Source of the DNA: Leucaena leucocephala
Lineage: Eukaryota > Streptophyta > Magnoliopsida > Fabales > Fabaceae
NCBI GenBank assembly: GCA_037074615.1
Contig: CM073537.1
Coordinates: 17,317,989 to 17,381,988 of the forward strand
Length of the DNA: 64,000 nt
Direction: 5' to 3'
The stretch's first letter is position 1. Each line of letters opens with the position of its first letter. The notes under the pieces are model-generated. The model did no database searches, was not told the DNA's origin, and was given only the letters and a program-made list of their open reading frames with translations. Made by a program: the position numbers and the translations under genes. This document shows positions 1-12,198 of the stretch, piece after piece.

Positions 1-83
1 TTTTTTATCATAATAGTCTTTTTCCTCGTTACGTGTGAAACATACTTATCCGGGGTTAGTTCATGGATTTTGGGAGGAGATGC

Positions 84-120
84 CACGTGTGGGTGACCTG
101 GCAAGTTGGCACGACACGTG
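84..120 (+). promoter_or_regulatory. Two G-box/ABRE elements
   Basis: CACGTG cores lie at 84-89 (context GCCACGTGTG) and 115-120 (context GACACGTGTC). ACGTG cores of this kind bind bZIP factors of the ABF/ABI5 type and bHLH factors. They sit 28-64 bases upstream of the TATA box at 148-155, a normal spacing for a paired ABRE in an ABA- or dehydration-responsive promoter. The sequence shows the motifs; the response is inferred. Confidence 0.6.
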
Positions 121-147
121 TCATCATTGGGAGGTGACGTAGATCCA

Positions 148-155
148 TATATAAA
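148..155 (+). promoter_or_regulatory. TATA box of the small ORF at 256-504
   Basis: The octamer TATATAAA lies about 100 bases before the ATG at 256. A start of transcription near 180 would give a 5' leader of about 75 bases. It supports 256, rather than an earlier ATG at 106 lying upstream of the TATA box, as the real start codon. Confidence 0.6.
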
Positions 156-255
156 CGGTGACAAGAAAAGAAGAAATGCAAGGACAGCAACAAAATCACT
201 GAGACGTAAGGCGGAATTGCAGTTGCTTTCGATATCAGGTGAAATCTTGAGGATA

Positions 256-504
256 ATGGAGGGGCAGCAACAGAAAGAGAAAGAGCAAGCATCCACCAAC
301 AGCAATACCACTTCTACTAGTTGCGTCAAATCGTCGTCGTCGGGATTGAAGGATCCTGTTACCAAGAGCATCATTCGTGACTCCATTATTTCCAGTCACC
401 GTCACGGCGGCGACACCCACGAAGAAACAGCCGTAGCTCGGTCCCCCGATGATGTCCTCGCCTTCTCTCGATCTGTTCACCAAGTTGACTCCTCCCTCGA
501 TTAA
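256..504 (+). CDS. Small hydrophilic protein of unknown function, ABRE-linked promoter
   Basis: I do not recognise this 82-residue protein. It starts MEGQQQKEKEQ, runs through a Ser/Thr/Asn-rich low-complexity stretch (about residues 13-35), then a more complex middle (LKDPVTKSIIRDSIISS) and an acidic C-terminal half ending in SSLD. It has no signal peptide, membrane segment or obvious metal-binding cysteines and looks disordered. The frame stays open upstream to 106, but the TATA box at 148-155 puts the upstream ATG outside the transcript, so the ATG at 256 is preferred. The TATA box and two ABRE cores upstream make a real, probably ABA- or stress-responsive gene plausible. It could also be the first exon of a longer gene, or non-coding. 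The ORF has higher GC than the flanks, which favours coding. Confidence 0.5.
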   Translation: MEGQQQKEKEQASTNSNTTSTSCVKSSSSGLKDPVTKSIIRDSIISSHRHGGDTHEETAVARSPDDVLAFSRSVHQVDSSLD

Positions 505-1545
505 TTAATTCTCTCATTTCTCTCCACTCTTACTGCTCTTACGTTTTTCTATTTTTAATTATATCCATCTAAGCTTGTCGCGTATGAATGGAATCGGTGT
601 TTGCCTGCCAATGTTATCAAGTCCATATTAGTCATCAATGGCACTGCACTGGCATGTGTTTATGCTCTAACAACGCTTACACTTAGAGAGCTATTTCCAA
701 ATATTCTCACCAACACTATTCTCGTACCAACAACAATATTGTGAGTTAATAGGATTATCACCTCTTACTCAAGAGTTACTTGCATTTAGTTTTAAACGTA
801 ACTATCTCAATCTATTTTTTTAAAAATTTATAATTTCTCTCCAAATATCTATATTATATCTATATTAATTATACACATTAAGAGAATTATGTTTAAAGAT
901 AATATTTAAAAAAATAAATTATATTGATTACAAACAATTAATATAATTAATTTTGTAATCTATTAAAATTAGTTATATAATTCTTATATTAAAAATATAA
1001 AATATTTTTTTAATTTTAATATATGATTTAATTGAGGAGTTAATTTTAGTGCTAAATATAATTTTTTTATATTTATAAATATTTTTATAAATTATCTATA
1101 TTCATACTCTCTTAATAATAATAAAGTGAGAGAGGGAAAGAGAGAGTTAAAAAAAATTATTGTAATGTTATAAAAAATTATTATGTCAACTAATTTTTTT
1201 AATTTAATTTAATTAATTTAATAATTATATATTAAGAATGGGAGAAGTATTTTTTTATCAACTAAATTAATTTTTGTTAGCTAAATAAATTTATATTAGT
1301 AAAGAGAATTGTTTTTTTTTTATAAATAAAGAGACTTTTTTTGGTACAGACTGGACTTTAAATTAGATGCTATTAATGGGGTCAAATTTGGTCCCAACGT
1401 CGCCCAAGAAGGCCCAATTCAGATATTTAGCTTTTTGGGCCTATTAGGAATCACACAATTTTAAAGTGTAACTGTTTAGTCCAAGATTCAGAACATGTCT
1501 CACGGATGGGCTTGCACAAGGTTGACGTGATATCTCAGCTACCAG
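505..1545. other. Gene-free AT-rich DNA with a dispersed repeat
   Basis: No gene is visible. From about 780 to 1310 the sequence resembles 58725-59080 and more weakly 9240-9500: all share a run like TATGATTTAATTGAGGAGTT, then two or three ATAATAATA steps, then GAGAGAG before AAAATTATT. It is probably a decayed MITE family; ends could not be set. Confidence 0.4.
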
Positions 1546-1559
1546 AATGTTTTCTTAAA

Positions 1560-1733
1560 ACTAAAAAAAGTTGGTCCGAGTGGTAAGTGGCTCGATATCG
1601 CTTAAGCGAGGTTTCGAGTTCGAGCCTTGGCGTACGCAAAAAATCTCCGTTGGGAGACTCACCCACCATAGCCAGGTCGAATCTGGATGTAGTCGGGGCA
1701 AAGTTCTGTTGAACTAAGTGGGCAACTAAAAAA
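1560..1733 (+). mobile_element. tRNA-derived SINE (family 1) with target-site duplication
   Basis: A roughly 170-bp GC-richer island carries RNA polymerase III-type internal promoter boxes: an A-box-like run near 1575-1592 (CCGAGTGGTAAGTGGCTC) and a B-box-like GAGTTCGAGCCTTGG near 1616-1630. It ends in a short A run. It is flanked by a perfect 14-bp direct repeat, AATGTTTTCTTAAA, at 1546-1559 and 1734-1747. This is the target-site duplication left by LINE-driven retrotransposition. SINEs encode no protein and borrow LINE machinery. The perfect TSD indicates a fairly recent insertion. Confidence 0.8.
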
Positions 1734-1839
1734 AATGTTTTCTTAAAGTACTTCCTCATACTAATTACTATGATGATAATCCCTATTTCTCTGCAGTTTC
1801 AGGGGGAGGATAGAGTAGAGGGACATGAGTAAATAGCTC

Positions 1840-3990
1840 AAGGATTTATCTTTAAACTAGTCATTGAATAATTTACAATCTAATCTTATTGAGTGGAATA
1901 AGGAAGTTTTCAGGTTAGTTTAAAAAAAAAGAATTTGTTCATGGCTAAATTAGGTGGTATCCAGAAGTCTCTTGCGTATCTTCGTTTTGTGTTTTTGAAT
2001 AATATTGAAAATGAGCTACAGGATGAATTGGAAGCAATCTTGAGAGTAGAAGAAATTAAATGGTGTCAGAAAGCTAAAATTATATAAGTTACAAAATGTG
2101 ATAGGAATATAAGGTATTATCATCTGAAAATAAACATGAGAAGAAGAAAAAATAGATGCTAACTCTAAAAGATGAGAATGGTACGTGAATAGAGGATGAA
2201 TTGACTTTAAGAAATTTGGTTATAAACTATTTCAAAAAATTTGCATGCAAGGAGGTTGAGGACACTTATTTATTACATATTGTTAGCTCCTTTCCTAGAG
2301 CGGACAGCTCTATCATTTCTAATGTCTATAGTGAGCATACTATGGCAGAAATTAAAACTACTTTATTTTCAATAGGATTTTATAAGGCTCTAGGAATTGA
2401 AAGATTTTGCTTCATATTTTATCTGTCTAACTAGAATGTGGTAGGAGATGCTCTATATTCTTTTGTCAAAGATGTTTTTAATAAAAAAATTAATTTAATG
2501 GAGGCCAACAAGACTCTTATCTCTCTAATTCTTAATAGGGATTATCTAGAGTTAGTTCATCATTTTAAACCTATCTCCTTATATACTGTTCATTGTTCAT
2601 CATTTTAAACATATCTCCTTATATACTGTTCATTATAAATGCATAACCAAAGTCATCACTGTTAGACTGAGGGAGTTTATGGATAAAATTATCTCACCTT
2701 ATCACGTTAGCTTTATCAATGGTAGACATATTCAAAATAATATCATTGTGGGCCAAGAAATAATACATCAGATGCAAAAATATAGAGGACAAAAAGGATT
2801 AATGGCTTTTAAGATAGATTTAGAGAAAACATATGATCAAATAAGGTGGGATTTTCTTAAACAAAACTTATTTGAAGCTAGATTTCCTTCAAATTGTGTT
2901 TTATTGATGATGACTTGTGTAACTTCAATTTCTTATAATGCGTTATGAAATTGTAACAAGACTTAATATTTTATACCCAAGAGGGGATTAAGGCAAGGAG
3001 ATCCAATATCTCTGCTCCTATTTATTTTGTGTATGGAACTATGGATAAACTATCTCATTTGATTAGTGACCCGGTGAGTAATGGTTTATAGAAACCTCTT
3101 AAAGTGACTTCAAGTGGGCATGATATTTCTCATCTTATATTTACTGATGATCTATTCCTTTTTGGGGGTCATCGACGGACCAAGCTAATTGTATAACAAA
3201 ATGCTTAAACAAATTATGTATGGCTTTTGAGGCTCGTGTGAGCAAGGATAAATCCTCAATTTTTTTCTCTCCAAGGGTGAATCTTGCTACTATGAGTGTA
3301 ATTATAGGAATTACTGGGATGAATGTGTCAACAGACATAGACAAATATATGGGATTTCCAATCTCCAGAAGAAGGAGACCAACAGAAACTTTTCATTACA
3401 TTGTTAATAGAGTTAAAGCTAAACTTGCATCATGGAAGGAGAATAATCTGTCCAAGGCGCGGGGGAGAATTATATTAGCTAAATCAGTTTCGAATTATAT
3501 TCCTTTGTATCTAATACAAGTGACAAAGATCCCAGAGTTTGTTTGTTAGAAAATTGAAAGATTACAAATAAAGTTCATACGGGAAAAGAGTCAAACCTCT
3601 CATACTTTTTACCCTATTATATGGGATCAGGTGGTGTAGCCAAAGGCGTAGGGCGGGCTTGGTTTCAAAATATTATCATTTATGAACGGGGTTTATGGTG
3701 TGAAAATTACATGGAATCTAATTTCAGGTTCTATTGGGCTATGGGCTAAAGTGTTATAGCAAAAATATATGATAAGAAATGAAGAGAATTTGTTAGCATC
3801 GCGCAGATGAGATTCTGTTTTATGAAAATTCATATTACAGCAGCAAGATATTGTGACCAAAGGAATCAAGTGGATGGTTAAAGATGAGAGTTTGACTAAT
3901 TTTTTTAGGACTATTGGCTTTTTCCTGATAAAACAATTAGGGAGGTTTGTCTTATACCTTTAACGATTGATGAGGAAGCAACTATAGTCG
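1840..3990 (+). pseudogene. Decayed L1-type LINE reverse transcriptase
   Basis: Conceptual translation in shifting frames gives the usual order of a plant L1 ORF2 from the linker after the endonuclease to the end of reverse transcriptase. Recognisable pieces are an NYFKKFACKEVED segment (about 2220-2265), the ISPYHVSFINGRHIQNNIIV fingers region (2690-2750), the catalytic AFKIDLEKTYDQIRWDFL segment (2807-2865), a RRGLRQGDPIS-like segment (about 2980-3010), the FTDDLFLFG active site (about 3140-3165; usual form FADD) and the thumb-like KLASWKENNLSKARGRIILA segment (3421-3480). The endonuclease is absent, so the copy is 5' truncated. Several stops and frameshifts make it inactive. A tandem 40-bp duplication (2555-2634) interrupts it. 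Confidence 0.8.
2555..2634. repeat. Tandem 40-bp duplication inside the LINE
   Basis: Positions 2555-2594 and 2595-2634 are the same 40-bp unit with one mismatch (C versus A, at 2571 and 2611). It starts GTTCATCATTTTAAAC and ends ACTGTTCATT. The duplication is later than insertion of the LINE, since LINE coding matches continue on both sides. Confidence 0.9.
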
Positions 3991-4024
3991 CAAATTGAAT
4001 TATGATTCATGGGATTTTTAATAA

Positions 4025-4205
4025 GAGTTAGTATAAATGGTAAGGAACGAGCTTATATCTCATAAAGATATAAATTCGATTTCCTCTACCATTGTGAGGA
4101 CTCATTTAGTAGGCGATTTTATAAGTCTCTTATAAATACTTTTTGAGTTTTGAGGCTATGTCTAGATCGTGGTAAGGGACCTTGCCAAATTTTCCCTAAA
4201 CTTGT
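4025..4205 (+). mobile_element. SINE-like relic (family 3)
   Basis: A tRNA-like head (AATGGTAAGGAACGAGC, then AAATTCGATTTCCTC as a B-box-like stretch) is followed by a GC-richer body and an A run near 4200. The head resembles 38215-38285, which has ATGATAAGCGACTTTATCTC and AAATTCGAATTCT in the same order and spacing. No clean target-site duplication was found, so this is an older copy. Confidence 0.4.
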
Positions 4206-7200
4206 TTGTAAAAAAAAAATTATATGATTTTTTAAACTCCTTGATATTATTATATATTGAAATTATCATGGAGGGAATGACATAATTGAAAAAGATTTTT
4301 CAGTCGTAAGAAATGTCGTTGTATAGCATGTGCTTCCATGATGGTGTCCCTAATGACAGTACTAGTAAAAAATTGAAAAATAAATTGCCTTGCTATATAA
4401 AATAATAACATGTGTATGGTGAGATGAACTTTAGAGCAGGTAGTTGTGGAAGGAGAAGGGGATAGATTAATTTAATATATACGTGTAACTTCTATGGTTG
4501 GTACCAAACTCTTATATCAAATTCTATTTTTTTAATATAAAAATTAATTAATTATTTTAAGAGATGAAGAAATTAAATAAAATAATTAAAAATATTAATT
4601 AATGATTTTTTATTTGATCAGTAGGCAGAAAATTTTAACAAGTTCAATTTAAAAAATTGAAAAAATAAAATTAAAATCTTTTAATTAAATTTGTTTAAAA
4701 AATTATAGAAAAATATTCTAGAAAATAATAAATATCAAAATAAAATTTTATGTTAATAATACTTAATCTATTATTAATAACAGATTTGATTTAAAATTTA
4801 TTATTTTTTATAATCTTTTTTTACCATTCTCCTAATTTGTTTATCCTATATCTCCTTTTTTTTTATTAAATTATAATCTCAGTTATTATTATTTTTAAAT
4901 TAAATTCATTAAAATTTTGGGTCCCTTCTTTCTTCTTCATTTCTCTCACGTCAAACACGCTCCTAATAAAGATTGACTGATTCAGTACGAATTAGGATCA
5001 TTGAAGAGGGATCAGAATCGCAGTACTGAGATTCCGCCTACCTACCTATCAGTGCCCATGTGCTTTCACTGCCCCCTCTCCCCAGGCCTTCCCCTAACCC
5101 GGAAAAAAATATAACCAAATGCCCAAATTCAACATTCTTTACAACCAAATTGCATATTTAAAATCAGGCCCCAAAAGTATTTGAAAATTTTAATAATATC
5201 TCTGCGGGTCCTTCTTTGTAAATTTCCTTAATGTCCACCAACTAATAGCCTGCCAATTTCGCCTAAACTCCTTGTCGTTTTCCATTGGTACTTGACTGCG
5301 TGGCGCTGCTATGAACAGGTGCAAGATTTTTTTCATTACCCTCTTTCCAATTTTCATAGTTTGGTCCTCCAATTATCCATCACTTATATAAAAAATATAT
5401 AATTTATTAGTAATTATTTTTTACTATTTAAAGTGATAAAAAAACTAGTCTGAGTTTTTTTATTAAAACAATATTACTAATAAAATAAAAGATAGGTATA
5501 TGTCAGTAGAAGTCGGTATGGTTGAAATCCTTCTAATGTATATACAAAAAAGGGGGATAACTATCCTTTTATCCTTTTAAACTTTAAATGGATATTTGGA
5601 AACAACCCAAAACAAATACTTTTATATTTTATAAGATAAAACTCCACTAATATTCTACTCCTCCTGTTATTAATATAAAATTTATTTTATAATATAAATT
5701 ATATTATAAAATATATCTTATATTAATAACATAATATTTATTTAGTACATCTTAAGATTTAAGATGATATAAAATAAATAAATTCAAACACCCACTAAAG
5801 TCTAAAATAAAAATTTAATTGTGGTAGTTACACATCTCATTTTGGCCAATCTGAGAGCAAGAAATTAAGGAACAAGAATATGATAAAAATGAAGGGTGAT
5901 TTTCTATCATTGTCATAGCTTTTATGGGCAAACAATGGGCAAGAGAAAGGGGGAATAGGCCAAGTGTACTAATTGCACATCTCAAATAAGTGGCTATACA
6001 GACGCACATCAGATCCACCAAACTACTGCTTCCTCAGAGGATCCAAACCTCAAACTTCAATGCCTAATTACCTCCAACTCTCCATCTCCAACCAAGCTTT
6101 TTACATTGCAGTCCAAATTAAACATTTTCTTACTGAATCTTCCATAATATACATTTAATACAAGTACTCCCTAACTAATATAAATTAGGTTTAAGAAAAA
6201 GGACCAATTTAACAATGTGATAAATTAAAATTAAAATTTATGGTATAATTTTATTTATAATATTTTTAATTTTATACAATTTTATCCATAATTTTTTTAA
6301 TTTAGTATAATTCTTAATATTTAAAAAATAAGATTATGTATAAAATTATACTAAATTAAAAAGATTATGGATAAAATTATACTAAATAAAAAAATTATGG
6401 ATAAAATTATATCACAAATCAAATTAAAATATTAGAAACATATAAAAAATAAAATTAGAATATTAATTACTATTAAGTTTATTTTTTGTTTGGTTGTCCA
6501 CCCAATTTATCGGAGCTTTGCCCTGATAATATTTTGATCTGATCCGCTTTACGTACCTAATTATAGTAGATAAATCTCTCAACAGAAATTTTCTGCATAC
6601 ATCAAAACCTTAATTTTTTTTCATACTATTAAGTTTCTTAAATCCTAGGATATATCTTCATGCCCCCCTCTAGTTTTACTTTTTCTGGCAGTCGTCATAA
6701 ACAAAGGGAAAATAGTACAAGCAATTTTTTTAATTATATTTCTCAATTTTTTTAATAAAAAACACTTCTCTGCATATTAAATATTGCTTAATTCTTTATC
6801 ATTCCCCCTTCAAACTTTTCCTTTGCTATTTTGTCTGGCACAGGAGCTAACTGTAAGTTAAATGAGTACTATATATTACTTATATAAAATTTAAAAAAAA
6901 TATATTATAAAATTTTAAGAAATAAATATTATTGCAAAAAAAAATTAAAATCAATGAGCAACTATAAATCAGTTATCACCTTCTACCCTAAACTTATCAT
7001 TATATGATGCCTACTTAATATGAAATTTTTGAGTGATTATATATATACATATGTGAGATCTCATAATAATTTTTTTATTATTAAGAGCTTCCTAAAACAA
7101 TAATGCATGTTAATAGAATTTTTAGCTTTTATACTTATTAAAAGAAGGAACACTTATGCCGACATAATTTTTTGAGTTTATCTGCTAGTATTTGGTATCA

Positions 7201-7645
7201 TTAACAATCGACTAATTTGATTTATAGAAATATATGTCTATAAGAGAATCTCGCTACTTTTAAATAATTAATATAACTGCATATGCAAAGCTAAAATATA
7301 AAATTATTAGTTAAACTAAAATGACCTACAACCAATCGATTTAAATATTTGGTGATACTTATGTTAAGATAATTACATTAAGTGAAAGTAACGTAATACT
7401 TTTAAACAAAGTAAAAGATTTAAATTTCATAAATGACAAAAATTATATTAAAATAACTATTTTTATTTTTTTAATTTTCAACTTAAATTAAGTAACTATA
7501 TCGTACACCACATAGTTATTAAAAAACTATAACACTATGGCGGTGACTTTCTCAGTGGCAAGTAACTCCAAATCAGAACAATTAGGGGACAGGTCCCGTT
7601 AGAGGTCGGTCCCCCTCCTAAACATCCTTTACTTTTATTTATTTC
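4206..7645. other. Gene-free AT-rich DNA with foldback relics
   Basis: No gene is visible. About 4540-4850 resembles 60340-60560 (shared GATAAATATCAAAATAA then ATGCTTAATATATTATT-like runs), suggesting a dispersed foldback family. At about 6215-6425 ATAATTTTTTTAATTTAGTA-like runs occur in both orientations, as in 14700-15040. Other ORF-length frames here are AT-rich noise. Confidence 0.4.
6215..6425. repeat. AT-rich foldback repeat related to 14700-15040
   Basis: The stretch holds inverted copies of a block like ATAATTTTTTTAATTTAGTA and its complement, plus tandem copies of GATTATGGATAAAATTATAC. The same blocks make the foldback at 14700-15040. It is a likely MITE relic; ends are approximate. 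Confidence 0.45.
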
Positions 7646-7648
7646 TTA

Positions 7649-8184
7649 GGGTGTGTTTGGATGCTTATTGAAACTATAGTTTCATAAGTTTTTTTGGGCT
7701 AAACTTTAATTGGAGAAATTTTAAAACAAACGGCCATATTTATCCATAAATACTTTTGGATAAAACGATAGTTTAAAACCATGGTTTTGAATAAGCTATT
7801 AAAAATAGCTTTTTCAACAGTAAAAGAGCTTATAGACTATCAAATTACTATCTTACCCCTACTTTTCTTACACTCTCTCTCCTCTTTTCTACTTTTTCTT
7901 ACATACTCTCTCCTACTTTTTCTTACACCCTCTCTCCTCTCTCCTCTCTCTCATCTCTTTTATTTTTTCTCTACCTCTCTCCTCTCTCTTACTTTTAATC
8001 AAATCATACATTTTTTAGTAATTTACCAATATAAAAAGTCATTTTAAAAATAACTATACAAACACTTATTTATTCAAAACCACTTTTTTCCCATAAACTC
8101 TTTTCTAAAAGCCATTTTTCATAAACTGTCTATAAATCTTTTTTTTTCATAAGCCCTTTTTTAAAATCCTATCTAAACAGACCC
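7649..8184 (+). mobile_element. PIF/Harbinger-like MITE, copy 1
   Basis: The 536-bp element starts GGGTGTGTTTGGAT and ends with the near-complement ATCTAAACAGACCC (12 of 14 match). It is flanked by TTA at 7646-7648 and 8185-8187. A 3-bp TTA/TAA target duplication with GGG...TGTTTGG termini is typical of PIF/Harbinger (Tourist-like) elements. It has no transposase; the long Leu/Ser-rich frame inside is a pyrimidine-rich run, not a gene. It shares with copies 2-4 the pyrimidine-rich core and the runs near the ends, here in the opposite internal orientation. Confidence 0.75.
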
Positions 8185-8193
8185 TTACTCATT

Positions 8194-8528
8194 GACCATA
8201 TGACATGGTACCCTCTAACATCCCCTCAGGATATTATTGGAAAAAGATTATGTATATCCATATATTTAAATTTTTTAATAATTGATCTATTTTTTAATAT
8301 TAGGAAAATGAGTCAGTTTTTCTTTACTCATTTTGCATAAGAAAATTTTGCTATTATTTGAAAGCTGGGAAGATATTTTAAAACGTTTTGCCATGGACCA
8401 TATAACTTCTACTATTATGGATGATATGGTACCCTCTAACACCCCTTAAGGATATTATTGAAAAAAAAATCGATCTATATCTTTATTTTTTTAATAATTA
8501 GTCTATATTTTTAATATTATAAAAATGA
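8194..8528. repeat. Imperfect direct repeat, about 130 bp, two copies
   Basis: About 8194-8311 and 8395-8528 share GGACCATAT-like starts, GGTACCCTCTAACA, AAGGATATTATTG, a TTTTTTTAATAATT run and AAAATGAG in the same order. They lie between two MITEs and do not code. Origin unknown. Confidence 0.65.
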
Positions 8529-8666
8529 GTATTTATCTGTTTTGAAAAAGCAACGGATGAGTATACATGTAAAACACCAACAAGAAACTGGAATACCGCA
8601 ATGCCCTCCACGTAGTTCGAAAAATAAAACTCCCGTAGATCAATTAAGTGTTGGGAGATCAGTTTA

Positions 8667-9222
8667 GGGTGTGTTTGGATTAGCTTTTAGAGAATAGATT
8701 ATGGGAAGAATAGATTCTGGAGAATAGATTTTGGGTAGAATATATTTTGGGAAGAATAGATTTTGGGAATAAAGATGTTTGGATGATTAGTAGTATAATC
8801 ACTTTTTATATTGGTAAATTACTAAAAAGGGTATGATATGATTAAAAGTAAGAGAGATGAAAGATGATAGCGAAGAAAGAGGAGAGAGAAGAGAGTGTAG
8901 AGAGGAGAGAGGAGAGAGAAAAATAGAGATAAGAGATGAGAGAGGAAAGAGAAAAAGAGAGATAAGAGAAGAGAGAGGAGAGATAATAGAGAGAAGAGAG
9001 GAGATAGGGTGTAAGAAAAAGTAAGGGTATATTAGTAATTGGATAATCCAAAACCTATGTTTCAAAGAAAAAGCTATTTTCAGTAGCTTATTCAAAACCT
9101 AGGTTTCAAACCGAGGTTTTATCCAAAATCAATTCTCAACAAAAATTGCTATTTGTGTAAAAAAATTTCAAACCGCGGTTTTGGCCAGAATCAATTCTCC
9201 ACCGCTGTTGCCAAACACGCAC
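8667..9222 (+). mobile_element. PIF/Harbinger-like MITE, copy 2
   Basis: The 556-bp element has termini GGGTGTGTTTGG and CCAAACACGCAC and TTA on both sides (8664-8666 and 9223-9225). Near the left end are direct repeats of GAGAATAGATT/GAAGAATAGATTTTGGG. The middle (about 8845-9020) is almost pure purine (GA-rich). It closely matches 56082-56568 and 56823-57368. It encodes nothing; the Leu/Ser-rich frames on the minus strand are the GA run read backwards. Confidence 0.85.
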
Positions 9223-9225
9223 TTA

Positions 9226-12180
9226 AAAAAGTTATTCCCCTGTCTTAATAGAATATAATTAAAAAATTAATTTTAATTTTAAATATAAAATATATTTTAT
9301 ATATTTATAATTTTTTTAAATTATTTTTATTGATATTTTTTTAATAATAATTGATCAATATTTTTTTAATAATAATCAAAATAATTGAAGGATAAAAAGA
9401 GTTAAAAAAATTATTATAATATTTTAAATAAAATATATTATATTAATTAATATAATTAAATATATTTTATATTAAAAATTAGAGAAAGATTATGAATCTC
9501 ATTTATATTATTTGGATAATTTTGTTTAAAACCATCAATTATTATATGAGTTCCTTGCGCCTACGGCATATTGAGCATAAGGGTTGAAAGGGGTGCTTTT
9601 GTGTTTGGAAAATCTGGATGAAGCTTGAAGAACGGGAAATTGTCCAATCTGGCCCCCTCCTCACTACGTCTAAATTCTCTCCAAAAATTACGATCATCTA
9701 GAATTTCATTTATTCAACGCTAATCTAAATAGATAGCATTAAGGAAAAAATTATAATTTCACCCCATCACCAATGACAAAAAGAAAAGTACCAAATATAT
9801 TAAATGCCGCACAATAAATTTTGGTCATGCCAGGGCACCTGGCCACGGACCAGGGGATCGAATAAATTCTCACGTGTCTTATTCCAGGTCAGTCATTCAA
9901 TATAAGAAGCGACTGTGAGAATTATTTGCAATTTATTGCTACCTCATGTTTTAATTATAAAAATTAAATAAAAAATTTATTTTTATTTTAATATAAAATT
10001 AAAATTTATTTTATCTTATAAATTTATAATTTTTTAAAATATTTTTATATTATTGCACATATATAAAAGAGTCTATATTAAGATGTAGTTTCAATGTACA
10101 TAATAGTAAAAAATATTTAAAAAAAATTGATATATAATTATTGAAAATATTTAATTTAATTTAATTAATTAAAGGGATATTATAATAATAACAGTATCAA
10201 ATATAAGTAGCTCCACCATTACTAAATGAATATGACTTTCTAAATTATACACACCATTCTTTCTTCCTATTCATTTTCGTTCCCATTACACAAGTGCAAC
10301 TGCCAACTACAGAAATCCTATTCATGGAAATGGGTCCCACCCAGGCCGCTGCATCAGAAAAATACAGTCCTAAATTTACAAGGTTTATTTGGGCTAATCA
10401 GGTTTATTAGTTTAATGATACCTATAAAACAAGACAATTATTTTAAGAGTAAGGGTGAATTCAGAGAGCTTATTTTACTACTACTGATGACTTCTGATTT
10501 AAAAAACAGAGACGAGACATGAGGGGAAATGAGAGAAGTAAAAAGATCCACACACTTTTTTTTTTTTTTGCAAAATTAAGAAGCGAAAAACTAGCAATGA
10601 AAAATGTAACTTTTAGCTCCTAATCTTTTTTATTTATTATCAATTTAGTCTGTAACTTGTTATTAATAATTTAGTTCTCGTAGTTTGTTGAGCGAAAGAA
10701 TTATATAAACTTAAATTGCTTCAAATTAAAGAAAATTATAAGGAGAGATTTGTTTCGAATAAAAAATTATAAACTCTCTTTTTTAACCATAATGGGTTAG
10801 TTAATATATTTTTTTTATTTAGAAAATTAACCTCTCAATGCTGGTATACTGGATTTTCATTTGACTTGATGCAATTACTATTAATTAACCACTGTGTAAT
10901 AATAAAAGCAGGCAAATTTGTGATCCACAAATTTGAAGTGATCATCGCCACACGTAAATTCTAATTTACTTAAAAGTTCACTACTACTGGTTACTAAATC
11001 GTGTCTAAGAATCACAAGGGAGTGAGGGACATGATGGGAATTCTGAGATTGATGGATGGGTTCCCATGATAATAAATGCTCTCTTTTCTATACCACTAAT
11101 CAGGGGACTACCGTTCTCTATCTCGTGAACCTGATGGATTATATATGTATGGTTAGTGAATTAGTCGAAAGAAGTTGATTAAAAAAACAGTTGAAAGAAA
11201 GTTCAACCAATAATGAACGTCACAAAAAAGAAGAAAAAAGGGCAAGAAAAAAAAAAGTTTAACGATGATTCCTTTTGATAGTGTTAACATCATCAATAAT
11301 ATGTTATTATTTTACAACCACACAAAAAATTCGGTTATGTATCTTTTTAATGATTTTTTTTTTAAGAAAATCAAAACTGCATCTGAAAAATTAATAGTGC
11401 GTGTTCATATACAACATGCATAGATCAAAGTATTTGCGTTTTCGAGATGCTAGATAACCGGTGAAAATAAAATAGAGTAAAAGTACACTTAATATATTAA
11501 ATTAATTTTAAAAAAATAATTCATAGTTTAAAATATTTAAAAAATAATTAATACTCTAAATTAATTTAAAAAATATGACCATAATTTTAAAATATTTAAA
11601 TTAATATAATTTTATTATTTTATTAATTAAAATATAAATTTATATCTAATCGATATTACGTAAATTTTATATTATTTAAAAAAATATTAAATAAATTTTA
11701 AAATTAATATTATATATAATTTATATATAAATATTAATAAATTTGATGATTTGTTTAGTATAATTTATCAAAATAATATTTATTTTATGTACTATATTTT
11801 AAATATAAATTTTTATTTTTATTGAAGAATTAATAAAATTATAATAATTTAAATATTTTAATTATTGATTATATTTTTAAAATTAATTTAAAATATTACT
11901 TATATTCTTAAATATTTTATAGTATTAGTTATTTTTTAAAATTAATTTGAGATGTTGAATGTATTTTAAAATAAAAAAAATAAAGGGGAAGGAAGAAACA
12001 AACTTAACCGAACCGGCCCGAGTTAGCCAATGATTGAACCGAGATGACGCATGTGCTGTCGTAAATTTGAATTTTAGATCTGCACTGCTGGTATTTTTTT
12101 TTAATTTTTATACGTTTTAATGAATTTTATAATAATCTGGGAGTATGTATCTAAAATTAAACAATAATTAGTATTGGTAA
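9226..12180. other. Gene-free AT-rich DNA
   Basis: No gene is visible. The stretch holds AT-rich repeat relics (about 9240-9500, similar in part to 58725-59080), scattered A and T runs, and the foldback listed separately at about 11476-11972. Confidence 0.4.
11476..11972. repeat. Large AT-rich foldback element
   Basis: The left arm (AAATTAATTTTAAAAAAATA near 11500-11520) and the right arm (about 11930-11970) are complementary over roughly 40 bases with mismatches, and further inverted matches lie inside. The 500-bp length and absence of coding suggest a non-autonomous foldback or MITE. Ends are approximate. Confidence 0.45.
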
Positions 12181-12198
12181 CGAGCGGGGAATGAATAA

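Noticed and set aside
7781..8047. Leu/Ser-rich frames (also 8799-9095, 18685-18903, 56199-56441, 56955-57241, 61466-61660) that look like membrane proteins
   Set aside because: They are the homopurine/homopyrimidine cores of the MITE family read in one direction. The frames lack promoters and recur only because the repeat recurs.
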